DNA of 64,000 bases from an uncultured Lachnospiraceae bacterium (GTDB taxonomy: Bacteria; Bacillota; Clostridia; Lachnospirales; Lachnospiraceae): assembly GCA_946405625.1 (NCBI GenBank), contig CAMJHQ010000016.1:1-64000 (forward strand), written 5' to 3'. Positions 23,368 through 31,628 of this stretch are shown piece by piece (the first letter of the stretch is position 1; each line of letters opens with the position of its first letter). The notes below the pieces were generated by a model. That model had not been told where the DNA came from, did no database searches, and was given only the letters and a program-made list of their open reading frames with translations. The translations under genes were made by a program, and so were the position numbers.

Positions 23368-24651
23368 ATGGACACAAGTAGTCTAATGGAGCAGATACTA
23401 TCTAGCGATAATCTCAACAGAGCATATCTGCAAGTCGTACGAAACAAAGGTGCAGAGGGAGTGGACGGAATGAAGTACACAGAACTCAAGGAACATCTTG
23501 CAAAGAACGGCGAAATTATCAAAGAACAGCTGAGGACAAGAAAGTATAAACCTCAGCCAGTACGAAGAGTGGAGATACCAAAGCCTGATGGCGGTGTCAG
23601 AAACCTAGGAGTACCAACAGTAACAGACAGATTCATACAACAAGCCATAGCACAGGTATTAACACCAATCTATGAGGAACAATTCCATGACCACAGTTAT
23701 GGATTCAGACCTAATAGATGTGCACAGCAAGCAATCCTAACAGCGCTCGATATGATGAATGATGGTAATGACTGGATTGTAGATATTGACTTGGAAAAGT
23801 TCTTCGACACAGTTAATCACGATAAACTTATGACTATCATAGGTAGAACCATAAAAGATGGAGATGTTATTTCTATCATAAGAAAATATCTAGTCAGTGG
23901 AATCATGATTGATGATGAGTACGAGGACTCTGTTGTGGGAACACCACAAGGAGGAAATCTATCGCCGTTATTGGCAAACATCATGCTGAATGAACTTGAT
24001 AAGGAAATGGAAAAGCGAGGACTAAACTTCGTAAGATACGCTGATGATTGTATCATCATGGTAGGTAGTGAAATGTCTGCTAACAGAGTCATGAGAAACA
24101 TTTCACGATTCATAGAAGAGAAACTAGGATTAAAAGTCAACATGACCAAGAGCAAAGTAGATAGACCAAACAAGATTAAATATCTTGGATTTGGATTCTT
24201 CTTTGATGCAAAATCACAGCTATTCAAGGCAAAACCACATGCAAAATCGATAGCGAAGTTTAAGAAGAGAATGAAAGAATTAACATGTCGTAGTTGGGGA
24301 GTTAGCAATGATTACAAAATAATGAAACTCAATCAGCTTATTAGAGGGTGGATTAACTACTTCAAAATAGGAAGTATGAAAGTACTCTGTAATAGATTCG
24401 ACGAAAATATCAGATATAGACTTCGTATGTGTATTTGGAAGCACTGGAAAACTCCACAGAACAGAGCAATAAATTTGATGAAGCTAAATGTACCAAGATG
24501 GGCAGCGTATAAAATCGCCTATTGTGGAGACAGATATGCAAGACTCGCTCACAATGGATGGGTACAAAAGGCTATAAGTACAAAGAGACTAACCTCATTT
24601 GGATTAGTCTCAATGTTAGATTACTACACCGAAAGGTGTGTTACTTGTTAA
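23368..24651 (+). CDS. ltrA: group II intron reverse transcriptase/maturase
   Basis: 427 aa. Reverse transcriptase blocks include YGFRPNRCAQQA, DLEKFFDTVNHD, GTPQGGNLSPLLANI and the catalytic RYADD (about 231-235). The C-terminal domain X (about 300-390, RGWINYFKIG) assists splicing. No HNH endonuclease domain follows, so mobility would rely on single-stranded or fork DNA. The start is ATG 23368 behind AAAGGAAAG; the frame is open to GTG 23332. The reading frame is intact, so the element may be active. Confidence 0.92.
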   Translation: MDTSSLMEQILSSDNLNRAYLQVVRNKGAEGVDGMKYTELKEHLAKNGEIIKEQLRTRKYKPQPVRRVEIPKPDGGVRNLGVPTVTDRFIQQAIAQVLTPIYEEQFHDHSYGFRPNRCAQQAILTALDMMNDGNDWIVDIDLEKFFDTVNHDKLMTIIGRTIKDGDVISIIRKYLVSGIMIDDEYEDSVVGTPQGGNLSPLLANIMLNELDKEMEKRGLNFVRYADDCIIMVGSEMSANRVMRNISRFIEEKLGLKVNMTKSKVDRPNKIKYLGFGFFFDAKSQLFKAKPHAKSIAKFKKRMKELTCRSWGVSNDYKIMKLNQLIRGWINYFKIGSMKVLCNRFDENIRYRLRMCIWKHWKTPQNRAINLMKLNVPRWAAYKIAYCGDRYARLAHNGWVQKAISTKRLTSFGLVSMLDYYTERCVTC

Positions 24652-24658
24652 GTTGATT

Positions 24659-24692
24659 GAACCGCCGTGTACCGAACGGTACGCACGGTGGT
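24659..24692 (+). ncRNA. group II intron domain V
   Basis: CCGCCGTG-TACC-GAAC-GGTA-CG-CACGGTGG: a hairpin with a tetraloop and a two-nucleotide CG bulge at the place expected for the catalytic domain V. Confidence 0.8.
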
Positions 24693-24745
24693 GTGAGAGG
24701 TCGGAATTTCTCACTTGTGAGAAATTCCTCCTACTCGATTATTAA

Positions 24746-25399
24746 TTAATTATAATTATCAGTTCCATCAGTTCCATCATTCTCCTCATTAACAATATTA
24801 CCTGTTAATAATACTCCACAGCTGGGACAGTATTTATATGTTATAGGATATTTATCTCCACATATATCACATTTTATCATAACAAATGTAGAGACCGGAC
24901 CAGCAGTTTCAGGATCATCAGATATATCTGTAACAGGACGCATATGAAAATCAGGATCATCAGATCTATCTGTGATAGGACTCTTATAAATATCATGACC
25001 ATTAATTCTATAAATAGTGGATTTACGATTCTGAATATAATAATCATCTATTTCATGTCCATTACTGCGATTTGTACCTGTTATTTTTCTGAGTAAAGGA
25101 ATTATAATAAATGTACCTACAAATATAGCTAAAAAATCTATTATAGCAATTTCATAATAGCCAATAATATCACAGTATATTAATATTGCTGCTCTGATTC
25201 CAGATAAAATATATAGAACAATCTTACTGTTGTCTTTAGAAATCATTTTGGATAATGGCTTTAATACAAAAACAGTCATATGGATTGAAACAAAGCATTC
25301 CACAAATATAATAGCTGGGAGATGTGATTTTTCTGCTTCAACATCATAATTCATATTATTCAAAAAATTCAAAAAATTCATAATATTCAAAATATTCAT
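24746..25399 (-). CDS. membrane protein with C-terminal zinc ribbon
   Basis: 217 aa. Three or four membrane helices (about 27-45, 61-77, 84-108) and a polar middle with two similar PITDRSDDPDF / PVTDISDDPET motifs. The C-terminal zinc ribbon has CDICGD and CPSCGV (about 177-195), the reverse order of the other zinc-ribbon membrane proteins here. GGGGGGAT precedes the start (reading the - strand). The N-terminal NILNIMNFLNFLNN is low complexity. The group II intron ends only about 10 bp past its stop. Confidence 0.72.
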   Translation of the reverse strand: MNILNIMNFLNFLNNMNYDVEAEKSHLPAIIFVECFVSIHMTVFVLKPLSKMISKDNSKIVLYILSGIRAAILIYCDIIGYYEIAIIDFLAIFVGTFIIIPLLRKITGTNRSNGHEIDDYYIQNRKSTIYRINGHDIYKSPITDRSDDPDFHMRPVTDISDDPETAGPVSTFVMIKCDICGDKYPITYKYCPSCGVLLTGNIVNEENDGTDGTDNYN

Positions 25400-25560
25400 A
25401 TAATCCCCCCATTCCTTCCGGTGACAGGTTGTTTCACCGATTTAATAATATTGAAAATGGTCCCTTCATGATTATATAATATACAAAACTGCTTATAAAT
25501 GAATGTTAAGTGTCGTGAATAATATTTTATTTGTCGTAAAATGCATTCCAAATTGCATCA

Positions 25561-25676
25561 AAAAAAACGGCGGGCGGGTTCTAACCGCCGAAATGCTCAG
25601 CCGTGGTTATGGAAATTTCTTTCCAAGGTTTGGCCTGCGTTTTCCCTTAAACTACGCCGTTTCTTATAAGGCCTCA
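25561..25676 (+). ncRNA. candidate structured RNA or structured interspersed repeat
   Basis: A block richer in G/C than its A/T-rich surroundings. AAACGGCG (from 25565) can pair with CGCCGTTT (about 25665), closing a domain with at least two inner hairpins: GCGGGTT/AACCGC and TGGAAA-TTTC-TTTCCA. It lies between an outward - strand gene and the gene at 25751. A 63-aa frame crosses it without a ribosome site. I could not match it to a known RNA class. Confidence 0.45.
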
Positions 25677-25750
25677 TTCTATAAATTCGGCTAAGATTAA
25701 TATATCATGGTTTTTGATTTTAAGCAAAAAGATTAAGGTATTATGGTATT

Positions 25751-27097
25751 ATGGAACTATCTATTTATGATGCGATAAAAGAATATAAATTAAAAATCAA
25801 GCACGGTAAAGTGCAAATCAAAAAGTATCTGGGAAATGATAAGAAAGTCGTGATTCCGGACTTTATAGATGGGATGCCCGTGACTAAGATTGAGACGTGG
25901 GCATTTGCAATTAATGAAGAAATTACGGAAGTTACGATTCCGGATACCGTCAGATATATAGGATATGGAGCATTTGGCATCTGCAAGAACCTGAAGAAAG
26001 CTACATTTTCGGGGAAAGTATATTTGGATGGAGCTGTATTTGTATCCTCGGGGCTTGAAGAGGTTATAGGCCTTGAGTATATCACCGGTGATGATTCGGG
26101 CAGGTGCTTCTTTGATGGAACACCATTCTTAGAGAAAAATGATATTCTGATACTCGATAATATGCTCATAAAGTGCAAAACCGAGGATGAGGTATATGCA
26201 GTACCTGAAAATGTCACATCAATAGGATATATGGCATTTTGGGGTTCTTCGCTTAAGAAAGTGATTCTTCCGAATGGCCTGAAGCATATACATAATTGGG
26301 CATTTGATCATACAAATATATCGGGGGTTAAAATTCCGGACAGTGTTGAAGTTCTGGAGTATAATGCACTCGAAACAAGGAATAAGAGCGATTCACTTGA
26401 GGATTGGGAAATTCCTCAGGATTTCGGAAGAAGACCCGGATGGGAATGTTATGAATTCTTTTCTACAAGATCCGTGATACATGATACGCAGTTCAGAGTG
26501 GAGAATTATAAGGAAAGAAGCAAATGCACCGATGAACGAATATATGAAGATGTGAGCTGTATATCATGTGGATATAATAGGTTTCTTGCACCGCTCGCTA
26601 AGCAGACATTTCCGAAGAGACTTGAGTATTTAAAGCATGTCGGACTGGTTGCACGTGCCCGGGTAAGTGTATTCAAAACCGATGATTTTATAATCGAGAG
26701 AAGCGAAGAAGTATTCTCTCCGGGAAATGGATATCTGCACCCAACTCATAACACGCCCAGGAAATTCCGTATCATCTTTGATCTGGATGACGCATACGGG
26801 GAGATACTATTTTATCTGCCCTACCTGCCCTGGGCAAAGGGAAACAAGCCTACAAACATTTATGATTTTTATAACAAGTGCCTGAATAACGCCAAGGACG
26901 GTAAATTCTTCGACATGGATTTATACGATAGTGAAATCTTAAATCAGGATATTCCGCTTAAGGTGAAAGGCGAAATTGCTAAACTTCGTTGTTCGAGCAA
27001 TTACAGACTTTCTGATAAGGCACGTGAGAATTATAAGGCGTTCTTGCGGATTCATCATAAGAGACTACAGATCGTATTGGACGATTCGGGCATATAG
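25751..27097 (+). CDS. leucine-rich-repeat (BspA-like LRR_5) protein without signal peptide
   Basis: 448 aa. Residues about 20-205 hold LRR_5-type repeats (IETWAFAINEEITEVTIPDTVRYIG-like units, SIGYMAFWGSSLKKVILP, HNWAFDHTNISGVKIPDSV). The C-terminal 240 aa, with a CISCGY motif and several aromatic residues, are not recognised. LRR_5 proteins are usually secreted, but no signal peptide or wall anchor is seen, so this one is probably intracellular. The ribosome site is weak (GGTATT). Confidence 0.75.
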   Translation: MELSIYDAIKEYKLKIKHGKVQIKKYLGNDKKVVIPDFIDGMPVTKIETWAFAINEEITEVTIPDTVRYIGYGAFGICKNLKKATFSGKVYLDGAVFVSSGLEEVIGLEYITGDDSGRCFFDGTPFLEKNDILILDNMLIKCKTEDEVYAVPENVTSIGYMAFWGSSLKKVILPNGLKHIHNWAFDHTNISGVKIPDSVEVLEYNALETRNKSDSLEDWEIPQDFGRRPGWECYEFFSTRSVIHDTQFRVENYKERSKCTDERIYEDVSCISCGYNRFLAPLAKQTFPKRLEYLKHVGLVARARVSVFKTDDFIIERSEEVFSPGNGYLHPTHNTPRKFRIIFDLDDAYGEILFYLPYLPWAKGNKPTNIYDFYNKCLNNAKDGKFFDMDLYDSEILNQDIPLKVKGEIAKLRCSSNYRLSDKARENYKAFLRIHHKRLQIVLDDSGI

Positions 27098-27146
27098 AAT
27101 AACCGTATGGATAAAGAATAATCGTATGTGGTACATGTAAAATATT

Positions 27147-27659
27147 ATGAGACTATTCATTGCTATTGAATTTGACAACACAATACTTTCATCTCTGAAA
27201 ATTGTTCAGGGGAATTTGAAGAAATGCGGCCTTAACGGTAAGTACACACGCGAAGAGAATCTGCATCTTACGCTCGCATTTATAGGTGAGTATGGTAATC
27301 CGGATAAGGTGCTGGCTGCTTTGGAAGAGTTGGATTTTAAGGAATTCACGATAGAGATTGACGGAATAGGAAACTTCGGTGATCTGTACTGGGCAGGACT
27401 TAAAGATAATCCGTATCTCATTTCCCTGGTGAAGAGCCTTAGGAAGAACCTTTCTGATTATGAGATTCCTTTTGACAGGAAGAAGTTCTCTCCACATATC
27501 ACGTTGGTACGTAAAGGCGAGTTTACTCATGGCCGGGCATGCCTTCCGAGTTTCTTCCCGAAAATGAAGATGAAAGTCAGCAGTATCGCATTGGTCAAGT
27601 CGGAGTTTGGAAAGAAGGGAATGAACTACACAGTACTAGGTGAAGTTGGTGCGATTTAG
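27147..27659 (+). CDS. thpR: RNA 2',3'-cyclic phosphodiesterase (2'-5' RNA ligase family)
   Basis: 170 aa, the 2H phosphoesterase fold. Two catalytic HxT(x) motifs are present: HLTLAFIGE (about 42-50) and HITLVRKG (about 118-125). It begins MRLFIAIEFDN, the standard family N-terminus. Family activity: opening of 2',3'-cyclic phosphates on RNA ends. It is probably a stand-alone gene; two imperfect 18-bp repeats lie between it and the LRR gene. Confidence 0.9.
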   Translation: MRLFIAIEFDNTILSSLKIVQGNLKKCGLNGKYTREENLHLTLAFIGEYGNPDKVLAALEELDFKEFTIEIDGIGNFGDLYWAGLKDNPYLISLVKSLRKNLSDYEIPFDRKKFSPHITLVRKGEFTHGRACLPSFFPKMKMKVSSIALVKSEFGKKGMNYTVLGEVGAI

Positions 27660-27845
27660 TGGAAATGTGAACTATATAAAAACTTGGAAGAATCTAACAT
27701 TAAAATCTTTGAAGTAAAGATGTAAGGGCGATTCTCATAAATGCTCATATTGAGAGAGGCTGGCAATATAGAATTAAAATATTATAATAAAAGAATATAA
27801 TAAAATATAAAATAAATAAATAATCACATAAGGAGGCAATGCATC

Positions 27846-28250
27846 ATGACAGGAGGAGCCATAATCGGCTTGTCATTATTGACAATAGTAATAATATCTT
27901 GTGTTATTGCATTAAACAATGAGACCAAGAAGAAAGACAAAAAGAGTATAAGTATAGGAGTTACATTAGCAGGACTTTTGATCATAATTGGCTCATGGGC
28001 AATTGGTATATGGTATTATAACGGAACAGAAGCCGGAAAAAGAGCTCTGAAGACTCAGGAAAGCAACTTCAACGGTGGCATAAAAAGAAGGGTAACGGTT
28101 TATGATGTTGAGGGTGACATGATTGCAGAATATGAAGGGAAGTTCGATATCGAATATGACGATGACAGGATTCTCTTCGATGATGAGCAGGGATTACGAC
28201 ATATCATTTACTATCCAACCGGAAATGTAATTATAGACGAGCTTGAGTGA
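27846..28250 (+). CDS. small membrane protein with acidic C-terminal domain
   Basis: 134 aa. Two membrane helices (about 4-22 and 37-57) followed by a folded polar domain of about 70 aa (RVTVYDVEGDMIAEYEGKFDIEYDDDRILF). Similar small proteins occur in Lachnospiraceae genomes, sometimes near phage genes; no function is known to me. AAGGAGG precedes the start by 9 nt. Confidence 0.72.
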   Translation: MTGGAIIGLSLLTIVIISCVIALNNETKKKDKKSISIGVTLAGLLIIIGSWAIGIWYYNGTEAGKRALKTQESNFNGGIKRRVTVYDVEGDMIAEYEGKFDIEYDDDRILFDDEQGLRHIIYYPTGNVIIDELE

Positions 28251-28252
28251 TT

Positions 28253-28281
28253 GCCTTCCCCTTTTTGGGGAAGGCTTTTAT
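28253..28281 (+). terminator. rho-independent terminator
   Basis: GCCTTCCCC-TTTTT-GGGGAAGGC then TTTTA. The stem equals the left hairpin of the interspersed repeat. A second weaker copy, CCTTCCC-GA-GGGAAGG, follows at about 28298. Confidence 0.85.
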
Positions 28282-28389
28282 AATGTAGGGGTGACAGCCT
28301 TCCCGAGGGAAGGTCTTAAAAATAAACGAACCTTTTCATATTAAATGAAAACAATATATGTAAGCGAACAACGTTGTTGGGAGAGTGAC

Positions 28390-28905
28390 ATGGACTCTGA
28401 ACGATTTGAAAAGTACATAGAAAAATTTGGAAGAGATGTGTATTCCTTCTGTTTATATTTGACACGTAACAAGGAGGATGCGGATGATCTGTATCAGCAG
28501 ACATTTCTCGTTGCATTTGAAAAAAATGAAATCGAGGATGATGGTAATCCTAAGTCATATCTCATCACTATTGCATCCAATATATGGAACAATGTGAAGA
28601 GGAAGCGGGCCAGAAGAGAGAAGAACTTCGGTACGGCCTGCCTTGATGATGAAGAGGTTGAATTACTTGAGTCGACGGAGATTTCCGTAGAGGATGAAGT
28701 TATAAGCAAGGAAGAGAAGAATAAGCTGAGACGTTTGGTTATGGCACTTCCGGATAAGTTTAGAACAGTGATTCTGATGTACTACATGGAGGAAATGTCA
28801 ATCGATGATATTGCATCAGTGCTTCGAATTCCTGCAGGAACGGTAAAGAGCAGGATGAATAAAGCACGAAAAATATTGAAGGAGAAAATGGATTATGACA
28901 GATGA
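28390..28905 (+). CDS. ECF-type RNA polymerase sigma factor
   Basis: 171 aa. Sigma region 2 (DVYSFCLYLTRNKEDADDLYQQ, about 15-40) and region 4 with its HTH (SIDDIASVLRIPAGTVKSRMNKARK, about 135-165). The frame is open from 28345, but GGGAGA before ATG 28390 and family length favour that start. It overlaps the next gene by 11 bp (translational coupling), which encodes a membrane protein with the layout of an anti-sigma factor. Confidence 0.88.
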   Translation: MDSERFEKYIEKFGRDVYSFCLYLTRNKEDADDLYQQTFLVAFEKNEIEDDGNPKSYLITIASNIWNNVKRKRARREKNFGTACLDDEEVELLESTEISVEDEVISKEEKNKLRRLVMALPDKFRTVILMYYMEEMSIDDIASVLRIPAGTVKSRMNKARKILKEKMDYDR

Positions 28906-29806
28906 AAAATTAGATATATTTCTAAATAATGCTCTGAAGCCTTCAAATTTACCCGACAATGATGTGAACAGATCGTTGATGGATAAGATCAGAAGTTTGA
29001 ATGAGGCTGACAGTGAGCTGAAAGACGGTAAGAATTCAGAAGAAAGAGATAGAAGATTAAGAAATGCAAGGTATCCGATATCCTGGATTTATAAAGTGGC
29101 TGTGGTTTTCTTACTATTTTTCGCAATCGGAACACCTGCCGTGTATGCGGCAAAATTAATTTTGGACAAGTCTGAGGTTTCCGAGCATGGAGTTACTGTT
29201 GGCGGTACTGCAAATGATGAAGATCTTGCAGAGCCGTGGGAAGATGTACCTGAAGAGAAAATCGGAACCGAAGAAGGTAAAGAGGGAGACCTTTGGTATT
29301 CCAAGGAAGTTGTCCTGACAAACGGAGTATATCAGAATTCGTATTATTACTATAATACGTATGAAGATGCAATTAAGGATTCGGGATTTCCGAATATTTT
29401 CAGTGAACCGATCGGTACTCCGACGAGCGTATGTTATGTTGTGACAGAAGAAACATCAGGCGGGCAGGTTGTTAAAAGCGATGCATTTGAAAGAGCTCTT
29501 GATACGATATTTGATTATAAGGGATATAAAATATATCTTGATCAGTCAATCATGCCGGGTGAATCAGAGGATTCTGTGTATAGCGTCTGCATGAATAAGA
29601 CAGCAAATACAAGGAATTATGTTTCGGCTAATGGCATTACATTTACGCTAGTGGATGATATTGAGGCAGATGTGGATAACTGGACAAGAAAGGGTACAAG
29701 AACCTATGTTATTCTTTCGTATGATATATACAGAGGGTTCATATACTTTGAAGAAATGAACGATGAAGATATCCATGATGTGCTGGATAAGATCGTTTTG
29801 GAGTAG
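28895..29806 (+). CDS. membrane anti-sigma-factor-like protein
   Basis: 303 aa. A cytoplasmic N-terminus of about 65 aa (helical, with FLNNALKPSNLPD), one membrane helix (about 68-86) and a 215-aa extracytoplasmic domain. This matches single-pass anti-sigma factors partnering ECF sigmas, though no zinc-binding HxxxCxxC motif is present. The outer domain probably senses or binds an external signal. Coupled to the sigma gene and followed 11 bp later by a lipoprotein gene. Confidence 0.75.
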   Translation: MTDEKLDIFLNNALKPSNLPDNDVNRSLMDKIRSLNEADSELKDGKNSEERDRRLRNARYPISWIYKVAVVFLLFFAIGTPAVYAAKLILDKSEVSEHGVTVGGTANDEDLAEPWEDVPEEKIGTEEGKEGDLWYSKEVVLTNGVYQNSYYYYNTYEDAIKDSGFPNIFSEPIGTPTSVCYVVTEETSGGQVVKSDAFERALDTIFDYKGYKIYLDQSIMPGESEDSVYSVCMNKTANTRNYVSANGITFTLVDDIEADVDNWTRKGTRTYVILSYDIYRGFIYFEEMNDEDIHDVLDKIVLE

Positions 29807-29817
29807 GGGAAGTAAGG

Positions 29818-31116
29818 ATGTTTAGGAAATTAAAAAGATTCATGAGAATAGTTTCTGTGCCGACAGCAGCATGCTTATTGATGCTGGGCTTGACCGGCTG
29901 CGGAACAGATAAGAATAGTGAAGAAGTAACAGAAGTGGTTAAAGAGGCTGATGATATTACAGAAAATGTACAGGAAGATATTACAGAAACTGTGCAGAAA
30001 GATGTCAAAGAGAATGTACACAAAGAAGTTGCAGATAATGTACAGGACGATGTCACAGAGAATGTACGTGAATATGTTAAAGAGAATACACATGAAGATG
30101 TTACAGTCAAAGAAACATCTGAGACTAAGAGTGCTGCCCTGGATACTGAAAATGTATCAGAAAATGATAGTATCCCGGAGGACGGGAAGACACACATTTC
30201 TGATGAAGCAGATGGAGCATATGCCAGGGTAATATTCAGCGGCGATCCGGATGAGATTGTGAAGTTTGATAAGCATACATATTACGAAGGAGATGATTTC
30301 TTTATTTTCTTTCAGAAGGATACGGAGGTTCCGGGAGATACAGCAGTTTTTGTAGATCAGATTATGGCTGAACTCGAGGAGGTTGAGCATATGAAGTATT
30401 CTGATGGTGAAGATGACGGCGACAGTTATTGGAGAGATTATCATTTCGACGGACAGTTCGTTGGAATCAATGAAGACTGTGATAAGATCAATATCTTTGT
30501 GCTGAATGATCCGGAGAACGGAAATATAGAATGCGCTACAGTTAATGAATGCATTTTATATGATGATGACTTTACAGAAAGCGGATTAAGTGGTTCGGAA
30601 GGTACGGTATATCATGAACTTGCGCATGTGCTGCGTTTAAGACAGAGTCCGTATCTTGGTGATGTTATGGAGGAAGGTGTTGCACTTTATTCTGAATATG
30701 AGCTTATGATGAAGCATGATTATAGAGATTTTTCGATGGTGCAGTATGTTGATGACTTAGGAGAAGAAAAGCTTCGAGATGCGGGAATATATGAGAATCC
30801 TGAGAGGGCGTACTGGTACATTTCGGATGATGATGATAATATCGAGCAGCTTGATTATCAGTATGGTTTCAGATTTGTCTGCTTCCTGTATGATGAATAC
30901 GGAGATGATGTCATAAAGAATATAGGAGAAGTTGCAAGCAAGACAAAATACGATGATTATGAGACTGATCCATCGATACTTATTGAGATAATAAAAAAGG
31001 GCACATCAGAGGATGTATATGAAAGATTCGGGGAATGGCTTCCGGAGCATTGGCCGGAGAAATCAGCTGAATGTAAGAAGCATCTGGGATTAGATTCCGC
31101 CGACTATATGAGGTAA
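29818..31116 (+). CDS. secreted lipoprotein with HExxH metallopeptidase-like motif
   Basis: 432 aa. Lipobox GLTGC (near residue 24), then an 8-residue repeat region (DVTENVQE, DVKENVHK and variants, about 38-95). The C-terminal half has TVYHELAHVLRLRQ with the zinc motif HELAH (about 263-267), followed about 22 residues later by MEEGVALYSE, whose Glu fits a gluzincin third ligand. It is probably an extracellular membrane-anchored protease. As the third gene in a sigma/anti-sigma operon it is likely a target of that sigma, or part of its sensing cascade. Confidence 0.78.
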   Translation: MFRKLKRFMRIVSVPTAACLLMLGLTGCGTDKNSEEVTEVVKEADDITENVQEDITETVQKDVKENVHKEVADNVQDDVTENVREYVKENTHEDVTVKETSETKSAALDTENVSENDSIPEDGKTHISDEADGAYARVIFSGDPDEIVKFDKHTYYEGDDFFIFFQKDTEVPGDTAVFVDQIMAELEEVEHMKYSDGEDDGDSYWRDYHFDGQFVGINEDCDKINIFVLNDPENGNIECATVNECILYDDDFTESGLSGSEGTVYHELAHVLRLRQSPYLGDVMEEGVALYSEYELMMKHDYRDFSMVQYVDDLGEEKLRDAGIYENPERAYWYISDDDDNIEQLDYQYGFRFVCFLYDEYGDDVIKNIGEVASKTKYDDYETDPSILIEIIKKGTSEDVYERFGEWLPEHWPEKSAECKKHLGLDSADYMR

Positions 31117-31119
31117 TCA

Positions 31120-31165
31120 GCCTTCCCCTTTGGGGAAGGTGGTGCGATAGCGCCGGATGAGGTGT
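31120..31165 (+). repeat. interspersed palindromic repeat, copy 3
   Basis: CCTTCCCC-TTT-GGGGAAGG hairpin then GTGGTGCGATAGCGCCGGATGAGG, very close to the copy at 5685. Confidence 0.8.
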
Positions 31166-31198
31166 AAAGCCCTCCCCTTAAAGGGGTGAGGGCTTTTT
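31166..31198 (+). terminator. rho-independent terminator
   Basis: AAAGCCCTCCCCTT / AAGGGGTGAGGGCTTTTT. Ends the sigma operon. Confidence 0.88.
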
Positions 31199-31249
31199 CA
31201 CTTCATAACATTTTAATTTTTCTATATCAATTTTATAAGAAATGTGTGC

Positions 31250-31255
31250 TATAAT
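31250..31255 (+). promoter_or_regulatory. extended -10 promoter element
   Basis: TGCTATAAT, i.e. TATAAT with an upstream TG. No good -35. Located 83 bp before the DUF6440 gene. Confidence 0.5.
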
Positions 31256-31337
31256 CACTTCTATCGGGTATGTCGCAGAATTGTCCTATCAATTAAATGC
31301 GATATAGTACCGTTGAAAGAAAGTGAGGATAAGGTAA

Positions 31338-31529
31338 ATGAAGAAAGACAAGAGATTTGAACTAGTTTACGATGAAGGAAGTTCTTTGTCAGATGATGGA
31401 TTAAAGAAAGTCTTTGTTGATAAGGAGACAGGAGTCTGCTATCTGACATGGAAATCAGGTTATGCCGGAGGAATTACACCTTTACTGGATTCAGAAGGTA
31501 AACCGGTTATCATGAAATCGGAACAGTAA
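31338..31529 (+). CDS. DUF6440 family small protein
   Basis: 63 aa matching the family pattern: RFELVYDEGSSLSD, FVDKETGVCYLTWKSGYAGG and TPLLDSEGKPVI. Such proteins are short, cytoplasmic and widespread in Firmicutes and their phages; function unknown. GAGGATAAGG lies upstream of the ATG. Confidence 0.85.
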   Translation: MKKDKRFELVYDEGSSLSDDGLKKVFVDKETGVCYLTWKSGYAGGITPLLDSEGKPVIMKSEQ

Positions 31530-31539
31530 ATATTTAATC

Positions 31540-31577
31540 AGTCCGCAGGAGCTTTAATGCTTCTGCGGACTTTTTCT
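31540..31577. terminator. terminator shared with a duplicated segment
   Basis: AGTCCGCAG / CTGCGGACT stem then TTTTTCT, serving the DUF6440 gene. Its right arm is part of a 40-bp unit that is repeated next to it. Confidence 0.75.
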
Positions 31578-31628
31578 GTATTCCGATTGAGCATTAATGC
31601 TTCTGCGGACTTTTTCTGTATTCCGATG
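31549..31628 (-). repeat. 40-bp tandem duplication containing the AraC gene's stop
   Basis: Units 31549-31588 and 31589-31628 differ at about 2 positions. The right unit encodes the last residues (EYRKSPQKH) and stop of the - strand regulator. The left unit is a downstream non-coding copy that also supplies terminator sequence to the facing gene. Confidence 0.88.

Larger units (their letters stand above)
22880..24735 (+). mobile_element. group II intron with its reverse transcriptase
   Basis: A structured RNA of about 490 nt (GCGCGCCATGGGCGCGC first hairpin, then GGTGCAAGTCCCG) precedes the intron-encoded reverse transcriptase. Domain V follows the gene (24661-24691) and a domain VI hairpin (GGAATTTCTC / GAGAAATTCC) ends at about 24735. 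The 5' end reads TTGCGCGCC rather than the usual GTGCG, so the exact left edge is uncertain by several bases. Insertion directly after a terminator hairpin and lack of an endonuclease domain resemble group IIC behaviour. Confidence 0.85.

Noticed and set aside
25600..25625. Pistol-ribozyme-like CGTGGTTA string
   Set aside because: The pairing partner and the rest of the pistol core are absent, so the match is by chance.
25503..25694. 63-aa + strand open frame
   Set aside because: No ribosome site, and it crosses a block whose inverted repeats are better explained as structured RNA or a repeat.
29739..30197. 152-aa Ser/Thr-rich - strand open frame
   Set aside because: Antisense of the repetitive linker of the HExxH lipoprotein gene, with no start signals.
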